A DNA stretch of 64,000 nt. Source: Tetranychus cinnabarinus. Its lineage: Eukaryota > Arthropoda > Arachnida > Trombidiformes > Tetranychidae. The notes under the pieces were generated by a model, which was given only the letters and a program-made list of their open reading frames with translations, did no database searches and was not told the DNA's origin. Positions within the stretch are counted from its first letter, which is position 1; every line of letters begins with the position of its first letter. The stretch covers positions 1,984,001 through 2,048,000 of the forward strand of contig WHVY01000003.1 of assembly GCA_022266195.1 (NCBI GenBank), given 5' to 3'. This document shows positions 34,501-46,500 of the stretch, in pieces. The position numbers were made by a program, and so were the translations under genes.

Positions 34501-37500
34501 GACCTTGCCATCAGGACCCGAGCTGAAAAGGTTGGTTAATAATTGTTGAAGCCACTCGGTACCAATTCTTTCGGTTATAACAGTCGCTACAACATGATTA
34601 ATGCACTTAACCTTCATTTTTGCCGCTTCTTTATCTTTTTCTTCCTTGAACCACATGGTTGTGAATGTTTCAGTTACCAATTTTCTGATTCCCTCGCCAT
34701 CATCATTAATACGCTTAATAATTTTTGAGCAAATTTCAGGCACTCTTTTGTAAGATGGATAAACGATACAAATTTCACGTAATATTTTGATAACTCTTTT
34801 CCGAACAGATACACCAGCATCCAAAATTCGTTCTGTTAAAATCTCATAATATTTGTCGATAAGCTCCTCTGATTGACCATTTAAAATAAATTTACCGATC
34901 AAATCAATAGTTGCTTCTCGAACTGAGGTACTTGTATCAAGAAGTGCTGCTCTAGTGGCTCTTTGTACATCGGGGCGAGATAATAGCGTGATTGCTCGTT
35001 TTTTAGGTGCATTATTCAAAATTGTTGACAAAGCTTTCATTGCTCGAGATCTCATGGTGGTGTTACTTGTACCAGAAAGGGTACTTACTATGTGAGCTAA
35101 AGCGACATCAAACAATTTTTCTGTTGAACTTAATGAGTTGTCCAAATATCTGATGATTTGTTCAGCTGTTCTGGAATCGATGACATGATATTCTTCTTCA
35201 GATGCATTTTGATTAGAAGCAGATTTATAAATGTCCATAAACTTTTTCACCCTCAAGTTGAAATTTTCGCGGATCTTATCCTCTTCATATTGGTCATCTT
35301 TGATTTTTAATTCCATTTCTCTGTCCATTTCTTTGATGAAACTTGCGGTGAATAAATTTTTCTCTTCTAATAACTTTTCTTCATCACAGTATCTGAATAA
35401 ATGTTTCCACATTTCCCTTACGAGAATGTTATCATTCAATAGACGATCTTCTTTCTTTTTCGAGTTTTTCTTCTTCTTATCTTTGTTCTTATTTTTATTA
35501 GCCTTTCTGGATTCTTCATCACCACTGTCGTTTCCTTCTCCGTCACTTTTTACTCTATCTTCATCATCTTTGCGCCTTTTTTCGTCATCCGCATCTTCTT
35601 CATCATCCGAGTTTTGTCGAGGATTCATTTCAATTCCACCACCCGACAAAAGATTCCGAAGTCTAGTTTGTACATCAAGTTTCACTTTTTCCACTGAATT
35701 TAATTCTTTTGCATAACGAGAGCAAATGTTTCCCAAATGGTCAAGGCTGTGTAGTTTCATGTTTAGATTTGCACTCATGTTACCTGAACCACTTCCCTTA
35801 GCCGGGCTTTTATTAGTTGCTTTCACATTATTAAGAAACATTCGCATCAACACTTTAGTTAACATTTGTGATGCTGGCCAGTTGGGTTTAAAAAGAGTTA
35901 CCATTAAATCATTCACAAGATTTTCGAAGATAACACGAAAGTCGGCATCACTTGAGGAAGCTGACCCTCCCCCTGAAGAACCATGACACTTTTTCAGGAA
36001 AGTTGTTAAGAAGGAGAGAGCCGTGAGAAGAGCAGAATCGTATTGCTTACGGAGTATTTGACTTTGATCTTGCTTCTCTTTAGACTTATCGATAACTTTC
36101 TCTTTCTCTTTATCCTTGCTATCGCCAGCCTCGTTGATTTCATTTGTTTTATCTTCTTTTCTTCTTTCCGGTATGAATAAACTTTGAATCAGACGCAGTA
36201 ATAATGCACTGAACATTGAGATGTAAGCTGCGGATTTATCATCACTTTCAACTTTGTACAAAACTCGACCTGAGAAGAAAATTCAAATTGTCAAGGGTTA
36301 GATGTTATGATTTAAGAGATCAGAATTTGAATGAAACAACAAAACATACCTCTTTTACAAGTGGACACTCTTGCAATAGAATGCAGAATTTCCTCTAAAA
36401 TAACTGGACGATGTGCATGATATTGTGAGAATATGGTTGTTGTTAGATTAAGAGCGTTTAATTGGATCTCATTGCTTGATTGATTGGAGCCGGAAGCATT
36501 GAGATTTTCAAGGAAGAAGGCTCCTAGGGCAACCCGTGTAGCAGATAATACTAAGGTATCAGTGAGTGTTCCTGCTCGAGCATTCAACAGCTCGACCAGG
36601 CAACCAATCAATTCACTCCACTTAACGTACATTTTGTAGAGAAGTTTTTTGTTAGCTGATGAAAATGGTGAGACACATGAATTACTCGACTTTTTTGGAG
36701 ATTTACCACCTTTTTTGGGACTTGCGAACATTGATGGAGCACCCCCGATGGTTGTATATTGCTGAATAGTAGTATTTAGAAAGGCAATAATATGTTCAAT
36801 ACATTCTTCTAAGTAGACTCGAGATGACATTCCTATGAAATAAAGAAAAAAATGAATAACGATGAGTAACGATTTCCCGTTGAATTGATAAGAAAATATT
36901 ATAATTACCTTTGGAAGTCATTATATACAAAGCTAATAAACAACAATCACAACACATCTCAAATTTTGACATAAGCGATGCTGAATTGGCTATACTCTCT
37001 TCCTCATCATCTTCGGCATTTGGATCACCAGTATCGGTTGATTTCCTTCTCTTATCTTTAAGTCCAGCTGATTGTATAGCCAACTGCTGGTTCAAAACGT
37101 TCAAAATTTTACCTAATTTTTCAACAGGTATATTTTGCATGGCATTAATTCTTTTTAATTTGGCTGCCAAACAAACGAAGGTGGTTAACGTTGTTGATGA
37201 CAATGTTATATCAAAGAGTAAACTCTTATTAGACGTTGAATTGTCACCATTTGTTTTCTTTTGTGTTTTTCGTTTCCTGCCGTCATCTTCAGAATCAGAG
37301 CTCTCATCTGATGATGCAGCGGGTTTCTTTACATTGTCCATGTCAAAAAGTTCATCTAACATGGCTTCAAATTTTTCAGGAGCTGGAGCTGAACTGCTGG
37401 AAGAAATAAGTCTTGGAGAGGTTGAAGAAGAGGACATCGTATGAAAAGATTTTACAGTTGAGGATGATAATGATTTCGATAATTTTCTGGGAGGAGGGGT

Positions 37501-38160
37501 GATGATTTCTTCACTTTGATGAACCGTTCTTTCATTTTGTACACTTGATGAAGATGGAGTAATTGTAGATGATGAGGGTTCTCTAACGGGAGTTGCATTA
37601 GCTGGAGGAGTTGGGGTGGGTAAATTGTTTCTTTGTCTTTTCTTGACCCTTTCCCCGAGAGACGTAAATGATTCGAATGATGTTGGAGAGTACGAGGATG
37701 TATTATTCATATCAGGCGATTCCAACACAACTCCTTGGGGATGCTTACCAGTCATTTCATTATAAGACTGGCTCTTGATTTTAGCCTGTACAAAAGATAA
37801 ACAAAGAATGTTAACAAAAATTCAAAAGATGTTATCTAATTTTAAATTTGGAATGAAGATTCTTACTGAGTTATGATTGGGTGGCGCACTTGGAGTACCC
37901 GGTGCAGCCGATCCAATATCTGGAAAAGAGCCACTAGAATTACTATTTTCATTACTGTACATCTGATTTGGATGTCGGCTATAAGGTTGTTGTTGATTCG
38001 GTACACCCGAAGCGGGTGATTGAGCTGATTGTTGTTCATTGATAAAGGGATTCCAATAAGGGTTAGAGTGGGATCGAGTTTGAGGGCCACTTTGTGCAGA
38101 TGGGGTGGTAGGAGTAGGAGGTGGTAATAACAAAGGCTGTTGAGGTGGAGGAGGTTGTTG

Positions 38161-38191
<31 letters not shown>

Positions 38192-38958
38192 TGAGGTTGT
38201 TGCTGAGGTTGTTGCTGCTGTTGGTACTGTTGCTGTTGTTGATGGTGGGATGATTGAGGATGTTGTTGAGGCTGACTTGATGAGACACATGATGATACAG
38301 ATGGCTGTGCATGAATTACAGGCGGTAGTCTAACATCTTCACCAAAAATATCTTGTCTCTGGAGGAGTGAGAGTAAATAAGAGTTAACCTGAAGATTCTG
38401 AGAGAATTCTTGATTTCCCTCGTTCACCGGACTGCTAATCCAATTGAGATTAAGTTCATTTAATTGCTGCCTAGCCTGTAAAAGGCATGAAGATAATTGA
38501 TGAGACAAGTGATGCTGCTGTACCAACTCTTGTTCAATGTTATTGCTAAGATGTTGTTGTTCCTGATTTACAGAGATTAACGGTTGATTTTGACTTGGTA
38601 GCTCAATCTCTGAAGGCAAAGGTAACTCTAATAACACATCAACCAAAGATTGGATAGATGATAAGTTTACTGATGATGCCCAAGTATTAAGAACATTGGT
38701 TGGCACACTCATAGCTGGTCCTCCCATGGTTCCCATTGATTGTTGTGGTGGCATCGATAATGGAGGCTGTTGACCTAATGCTGCAGTTGGGATTGATATT
38801 GGAGATGGTGGTACTGACGACGATTGAGGAACAGCTTGTGGACCAGAGCCAGGTCCTGGTCCAGGTAAAGGAAAACCATGCACAACACCAGAAGTTGCAT
38901 TACTCTCATTTAAGTTGGAACAGCCAGCTAATGAATTAATATCGAACCCAGGATTCAT
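31591..38958 (-). CDS. NIPBL: NIPBL/Nipped-B (SCC2), cohesin loader
   Basis: Five coding exons: 38958-37867, 37785-36909, 36832-36350, 36269-32287 (3,983 nt) and 32178-31591, about 2,340 residues (human 2,804; fly about 2,077). NIPBL with MAU2 loads cohesin onto chromatin and stimulates its ATPase and loop extrusion. The N-terminus (residues about 100-125) has SLVDVLLELPLPSEIELP, matching the vertebrate LLNQLPLPSPLP segment that contacts MAU2. A Gln/Pro-rich low-complexity region with CAG/CAA runs and a Ser-rich region follow. From about residue 700 onward come HEAT repeats with highly conserved blocks such as STSVREATIDLIGKF and ILDAGVSVRKRVIKILREIC. Charged Asp/Glu/Lys tracts and a Lys-rich tail end the protein. 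The family's long disordered middle is shortened. All joins keep frame. Confidence 0.95.
38154..38250 (-). repeat. Polyglutamine-coding CAG/CAA tract in NIPBL exon 1
   Basis: On the plus strand it reads as consecutive CTG and TTG triplets; on the minus coding strand it gives long glutamine runs interrupted by Pro and Tyr, then a proline run. The pure CTG block is eight triplets. It is likely length-variable. Confidence 0.85.
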
Positions 38959-40726
38959 CTTTTAGCTGGCACAAAGATGATCTTAGGCTAATATTATGTA
39001 AAATGAGGAGACAGATCCTCAGGGAGATGAAAAGAGAAGTTCCACTTCCGTTGACTTTGTCAATTGGTAACCAGACAATAAACAAAAAAGGGGTAATGAC
39101 TATTGTTTTGGTTAGTATTGATTCTTCTCCTTCTTTTTCCGAACATCTACAATCTTAAACTTTTTTACAGATATAGAAAAGGTATACACAAAATTATATC
39201 GTGTTAAATAACACAAACATATATATATTTTAATGTCAAAATATATATATTTATTTATATTTATATATTTATAAACCTTAGGTTTTTTTTCAGAATCTCT
39301 TTCTTCAGCCTGTAAGTCTCTTTCTTTGACTCTCTTTCTTTTTTCTCTTTCTGTCTCTCTTTCTGATTATATGTCTATTTCCAGGTTGACCCTTTTCTCA
39401 CTTAGGTAGGTAACAAATCCAGGATGATGAGATGAATCCACTTATCTTTGAAGTTCTAGAGTACACTGATATTCCTGATTAATTGCATATACGGACACTT
39501 AATTAAATAAAATTGAACAAATCGACAATTTAAAGAGAAAAATTACACTGACAACTTTTTACGTCAAATGGAAACCATTTTGATTCTGGTTTGATTTTTC
39601 TCCAGTTACTCTTGTTTATCAAAAACCCGGTAGATAGCAGTACCTCTGATGATAAAAAATATGAAAATTTTTTTGATTTTAATAAATATCCAAATGATTT
39701 AACTGTCATTTCAAACTGTATACTGATTGTCATCTTCATCAGTTTTTTTAAATGATCTGATCTTGAAATATTCACAACCTTCACCTGATCATTTCAGCTT
39801 TTGTGTCTTATTTCCATTTATATCTGTATCAATTTAACGCTCAATAATGTCATTAAAATTTTGTCTCTCCTTAATTGGAAATAGCTCTTGTATACTTGAT
39901 TATTAAACAAGTGTACTTAACTCGCTTTACGTTTTAAAAATTGATTCACGTTATCTAACTAACTGCAGAGGAATAGCTTTCATCTCTGGTTAATACATAC
40001 TAAAATGGTTACTTTAACGGTGAACTTGTGCTGTTGGGTTGTTTCAAAGTTTAGTTCAATATCTACAATCAATAAACTGTCACAAACAGCGTTTATTTCA
40101 TTTTACAAACATCAAACAATAACAATTAGAAGCTGTTTCGGTTATTGTCTATTTTTGGCTAATGACAAACTTGCGATAACGAGCTTATTCTGCTCAAGCC
40201 GTCAAGTTATTCTTAATTTGACTGAAATGTGAGTTGAAAATTATGAGGACAGTCAGTTTATGATCTTTAATGATAATGTAGTCATTCAAAGATTAAAATT
40301 TGTACCATCAATTGATTTTATTCCAACTCGAATCATAGTGTGTTAATCTGTCATCAGTGTTATAAATAGCGATTTGTGATAAACATGGTAGAATATCGCC
40401 AACTTGCTAATAATTTAATTTCCTAACTTATGAACATGAATTGCTTTAGCTCTTGAGGATAAGTTGTTAGCATTTTTAAATTATAATTTTTGCACTGATT
40501 CAAGATTAATCCAATCAAATCTTATTGGTTGGCTATTAGATCGCCATAGAGACACAGCTGGATTACAAGCAATTTTACCTCTTTTACACTTTAATTAAAT
40601 GTTTCATTTTATTAAATGTAATAAGTTAATTAAACAACTATTGTAGGAAACAAAATTTGTGTACAAAATATTATTTTATCTTTTATAATAACAGTCTTTC
40701 ATTAATTTGATCCTTTTAGGTTTTCT
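38959..40726. other. Upstream flank of NIPBL and intergenic DNA
   Basis: About 39215-39275 is an AT/TATTT simple repeat, and about 39295-39370 is a polypyrimidine (CTTT/CTCT) stretch; both lie upstream of NIPBL. Short frames at 39530-39784 and 40005-40232 show no domain. No other gene is supported. Confidence 0.5.
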
Positions 40727-41769
40727 TCAATTCAATGGAAGTGGTGATGTTAACTTTGGAGGTGCCATTAATGTGAGCCGTAAGTTATTAGCTTTACTAG
40801 TTGGTATTTGGTTAGAGCTCTGTCTAACTTTGTATTGGTGTGTTGCTGTCCAATGGTGCCCTTGATTCAGGCAATTGGTACACTGATTTGTTTGATGAAT
40901 TTGTCTGATTGAGTCCCGACGAGATCTTTGTTGCAAATGATATGACCCAACTTTATTTTCTTTGTTGACAAGCTTATTATCAAAATGGGTATGATGATCA
41001 TAACTGCGACCATGGTTAATAATTGGATCATCATATTGATGATGCTGGTGATAGTGATAATTGTTTAGTAATGTATCATGCTCAGATTCTGGCTCTGGAT
41101 CGGGGTGAGAGAAGTGGTCCAATTCAGGCTCAGGCTCAGGTTCAGCGGCAACAGAGTTGTCACTATAAAGACAAAACAATTAGGATTACAAATTTAACTA
41201 TCAACTCGGGTAAGTTTCGATTCATTGACAAACATTTTGATTTTAGAAAAAAAACAGTTTAATCCTGAATAAACTCATATTGATGAAACTTATGTTTTGT
41301 CACTGTACCTTGACACTAAGCAAATTAATGGACTTACCTCCAACTATCGTGTTGTTGATTATTGTTTGTAATTGATATTCCAGGAAAGTGAATCTTCAGT
41401 GGAGCTGAATCAGGAGAATGATTAAATGTAACAGACATCCGTACCGGTGGAAGTTTAAAGCGAGGAAGACGTAACACAAATGGAGGCAAATTTACACCAA
41501 AATTGAGTTGCATGCCACAGTTAACGATGGAAAATGTCATAAAGACAAGAAATTGGATGAATATTACCTACAGAGAACCAAAAGAGAATGTTGTATTTAA
41601 ATTATCAACTTAAATCATCAAAAGGGAATGGATCCAATAAAAGACAAATCCAAATCGTATTTGGAAAACTACGGAAATCGCAAATTAAAGAGTAACAAAG
41701 GATCATTCCTGTTATCATAACCATAGTCAATTATTGTTGATCCATGATATCTTATGATTTTACCTTCAT
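40727..41769 (-). CDS. Unrecognised secreted acidic/His-rich protein with a six-base first coding exon
   Basis: Three exons read by eye: 41769-41764 (ATG AAG only), 41567-41338 and 41162-40727, about 223 residues. The mini-exon supplies MK, and exon 2 continues VIFIQFLVFMTFSIVNCG, together a plausible signal peptide. The mature N-terminal part is Pro/Phe/Leu-rich (PPFVLRLPRFKLPPVR). After the second splice come EPEPEPE and PDPEPESE repeats, then a His/Tyr/Gln-rich segment (YHYHQHHQYDD), a basic patch (RSRRDS), a single CTNC pair and a C-terminus ending SPLPLN. Splice borders are GT/AG and keep frame. I recognise no family. A secreted or extracellular-matrix-type protein is inference. The ATG mini-exon is the least certain part; an internal Met in exon 2 is an alternative start. 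Confidence 0.6.
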
Positions 41770-43538
41770 TTTAAATGATATTCATAAACACTTATCCTTA
41801 ACACCTGAGTAAATCAGGCTAATGGGCACAAAAATAATCCTCATGGAAACATGGCAACTATGAAAAGGCAGGTTTAGGATTTCAATGTAACAACTCGAAC
41901 AGTGAAACACTAATTTCTGTAATTACATTGACCAAATTATGGTAACCAGATTTATACTGACTATCAAATAGAGTAAACAAGTTGATAAAACAAGCAAGAA
42001 ACAGGCAGCAAACTCGGCAAAAGATTGACTTTAACTACAATTTATTTTACTGTTTAACTGTATTGGTAAAAAGTTATGGTTGATGGATTAAGGAGTGATA
42101 GTGATGATGGTTAAAATGGAAAGTTTGTCAACCGATTTATGTTAAATTTTCCCGATTACTCGATTACCGTAACACATCTATTCACTTAAATATTAAAGCT
42201 GATAAAAAGAGATATAATCAATATTCAAATTGGATTCATTATGAATTGATAAATACACTTGTCGAGAGTTTGAGTAGTCAATGAAATAAGTCCAACTCGA
42301 TTGTTCCTACTTCCTTTTTTTCTTAACTGCTTAATTATCTCACCTTAATCCATTTTTCATAATCACTCGACAGAAAGGATTTTCACTAATTAATAATGGA
42401 AGACAAGTTAAATCCAATTGTTCAGTCAACAAAGGTGCAACAGCCTAATTGCTGATGGGTCCAAATCATAACCTGCAATTCACTTGTTTTAAATTTTATA
42501 TTCTGTTAAATCTGAAATGTAATATTTTCTGAGTCCATGAATGTCTAATATAATCAATTGCGAGTCGAAACTTCATGTTGAAGCAATGTTTAAGATCAGC
42601 TTGAAGCTTATCGCTATTTTTATTGCAATCAAATCATTACATTTATTCTGGTTCAATTTATTTCACATGTTTTTCAGTATTTCACCAAATTTATTTCTTG
42701 ATTCATAATGTGATTTATGCCGTGATTACATCAAATGGTTGATCATATAATTGCGTGATACACAATGGGAAAGAAAAATTGGAACGATCAATCTTGTTGT
42801 AATTACTCTAATTTACCTTATTTTGATAAATATTACAAGCAATAAATTTCAATTTTAAAGCACAATTTGCCGTTAAAAGCAAGATTTTTAAAATTTCAAG
42901 CTTCTTGTGTCGTAAAAGGTTTGATAATCAAACATGAAAAAGCTCACTGAACGAAAAATTCAAGAAACTCGATTCAATTTATCTACAATTTGGCAATTTC
43001 AAATTTCAGTCATGAATTTAAACTTAATGAAGCGATTGTAAAACGAGTTAATTGATGAGAAAAAAATTTATTAAAACAATCAATAATCATATCTGGGAAT
43101 CTAAAGGAGATTTGTTCAGTTATATTTACATGGAGATTATGAGTTTATATCATTTCATGTAATATTTGTTTCCATGGTTATACCTTTTAGTTTACAATGT
43201 AGCTGAACAAATCTCTCTGTGGGTAAATATACAATCCCTTTCTTCATCTTATGTTATGACCAGCTTCAATCCACCATCATAGTTAAACTCAACACTGCTT
43301 CTAATATTACATCAGACCCAATTTAACCATTGTCATTTAATATTATTACCAGTTTACCCACTAACTATATAAATGAGTGTCAATGAGTAATTTGATTAAA
43401 ATTGTGTTAAAATTTTAAAAATAAGCGGAGATTCATTTTGTGTGATCAAGAAAGAAAAAGGTTTAGCCTTATGCTTAACTGCAACCGGTAAACAAAATGG
43501 TTTCTCTTTGAAAGTTTCTCATTGTTTACATCCTTACG
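41770..43538. other. Intergenic region upstream of two divergent genes
   Basis: Lies between the secreted-protein gene (minus) and the OCRL-like gene (plus), so it must contain both 5' leaders and promoters. No specific element is recognised. Confidence 0.4.
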
Positions 43539-46500
43539 ATGGATCAACATTCAATTAATTCATTGGTTAACAATTTCATTCTTCCCGGACATAAGAATGT
43601 TCAGGTTGGTTGATTTTGATTGTGTACATTGAACTTGTTCTGTCTTTCTGTCATCATCTGTTTTTTAGTTGCTGCTTAAACTGTTTGTTTTTTGATACCC
43701 ATTTTCATATCCCTTTATTTTTCTGCTTTTCATTATCAACATGATCATTTGTCTCTATTCATAACATCTATCTTTACCCTAAATACTTTCTATTACAACC
43801 ATTTTCCCGTTTAATGTTTTATAATAATGATATCTTTAATAATTTAACCAACCTTTAACTTTCTCTTTAACCTATTTCAGTCTATCTCCGTTGGTCTGTT
43901 CCAAGAATGTGTCATTACCAAACGAATATTGACTCTGGTTGAATATCAACAGAATTATGGGTATGCCTGATTGTTAGTCTTATCATTATCTACTTGATTA
44001 TACTGAAGATCACCACTATCATGCTGTTGCTTCTTATCTCCTATTTACTTATACAATTCATATTGTCTCGAGATTGTGATCCTTTTTGTCCGTGAATGGG
44101 GCTATTACTTGAATAGGTGTCACCATCAAAATTGTGCGATTTCAAATGATATCTTTTCCATTTCTCTTTCTCTATATCATGAATCTGTTTTATCAAGTTA
44201 TCAAGTTTATTTTCTGATTTTGCTATTGTGGCAAGAAACAAAATATAACAAGCTTTATAACAAAAATAGGCTGAGTCAGACCAAGTACATTTATTTACAT
44301 TTAAATTTACATTCTTATTGAATTACTTGATTCCTTTGGTTTAAACTTTCTTGCTAATCTCGCTATTCTTGTGGTTATTTTTTGCTGAATGTTTTCCATT
44401 GTATTAGCTATTATTTTAACTCAAGTTCATCGCTCTCTTTTCTCTTTGCTGTTAATGGTTGATTGGCTCTTATGAAACTTGCTGTCACTACTGCAACTAC
44501 CAACATCATCAACAACACCAATATCAAACCAACACTACCAGCATCACCAACATTCATCTTAAAAAAACATCACTTGCTAACAAACTGTTGAAATCAAAAA
44601 ATTGTTGTAAACAACTGTTAAAGTCATTCCTATCTTCAGTGTTCTCAACACACACTTAAAACTGAATTACTTCACAGCTAATTTATAATTTTATTGTGTT
44701 TATGTTGTGCTAATATACAGCAATAATTAATAGGTGTATCAAAAGGCAACGGATTAACTAATTTGGCTTCAAACCATAAGGGGTTAGTTGTTGATCAAGG
44801 TAAATCTGTAAAATTCAAGAAAGATTAATATCTTGGTATCTTAATCGTCATGATCATCATCTATATCTTAAAAGTCATCAGTTTTCCTGTATAATTAAAA
44901 GATTTGAATGCCAAGTTGAAAACAAGAGCCAAGGACAAATCTTTTCATCATTTTTCTCTTTAACTGCTGTATTAGCCTCTGAAATTACTCAGGATAAATT
45001 ACCATCCAGTTCTAGCTATTGATGATACAGATTCTTCTTTTCCTACCCTATTTCCTCTCAGTGTCATCTTTGTCTAATATCCAATTTTTTATTTTGTTTT
45101 CAACTAATTGTAAATCCTATTATTTTCCATCTTCTCTAGGTTACTTGTTATCAACCGGTGTGACAATCCAATTGAAAAGAGTAAACAGCTGACTGTGGAT
45201 TTTGTGCTACCAATTGACGACCGTTTCAAGTGTGAATTCGGTAAGAATCTCAGGTCCAGCTATAGTAAACGTTATGTCAGTTTTAGATACTAATTAGTCT
45301 CTCTTTCAATTTTCTCATTTTGTCTACCAACAACCCATGCTTTTTATGCACAAATTGACTCACTCACTTTTCCTCCCTCTATTTTTGGTATACACATTCA
45401 CATACAAACAACAATTTCTTACCTGTCAACATTGGCTGGATAATGGCTTATTTAACTCATCAAACTCAACTAATTATGTGTCTTAGGCTCTTCCGGCATT
45501 AATACTGGTGGTAAGTAACTAGTTTGGACACCCTTGATTGATCTTTCCTCCTCTCTATCTTTCTGTTTCTACCTCTACTTCTTATTTCTCCATCTCCTAC
45601 TCAATCTTTCAGCCTCCTCCTCTTAATCATCATAATCATCTTTCCATTCTCTACCATTATGAATCTTACTTTCTTAACTTATCATGATTATTGTTGCTAG
45701 ATGTACTTTACTTTTCTGCTCCATCAACTTTACCTACAATCCTTCTTCTGTTGTTATTGTTTCATTTAACTGACAATTGTTTCTTTTCTCTTTTCTTTCA
45801 GCTGGTGAAAATATTATAGCTAAAATTATCCATGGGAAGGACAAGTTTATCGTCGAGTTAAAATACACTGAGAATAATCGACATTTTTTCACCGAAGTCA
45901 ATAAAGCTCAAGATGGTATTTTAAACTGTGCATCATAACCTTTTGATAAAATTGATGGAAAATCACTTAGTGTTTTCCTTCCTTTTGCAAACTTGTTCTA
46001 ATAATTAACTGTTTTCTTGCTTTCTCTATCTCGTTTTTCCAGTTTTCCTGTGTAAAACTAACTCTTCATTTGATTGGTTATATCGATCCTATGACTGTGC
46101 AGCCCCTTCGAATTTAGACGAACGTTTATCATCAAATATTGCTCAAAAGTCGTACATTAAAGAGGAAATGAACTCATCAACCAAGAATACCAAAAACAAT
46201 AATGAATTTACCTCTTCATCAGAAACACTTAATACTCTCCTATCCAACCATCCCAATACCGGTATCACTTTATCAACTTCAACTGCCCATGGCAAGGAGA
46301 GTGATCGAAATGGAAGTGGTAAAATCGGTAAAAGTAGTTTCTACGTAAACGAAATAGAATCTCCAGATGATCTGAGTAACATTCCTCGAGACATAGTGGC
46401 CATGGGAGGAGCGTCATTAGCTGCCCGTGAGACAAACATACGGCTTAAGATGGCCATGTTAGAAGATCAATTCATGGAATTAAAAAGTTTCAACCTTTTC

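Noticed and set aside
35231..35716. 161-codon plus-strand frame inside NIPBL
   Set aside because: Antisense to the conserved NIPBL exon. Its Ser/Phe-rich composition is the complement of Lys/Glu/Asp codons.
38121..38333. Poly-Val/Ala plus-strand frame and alternative minus frames over the CAG tract
   Set aside because: Other frames of the triplet repeat that encodes glutamine in NIPBL.
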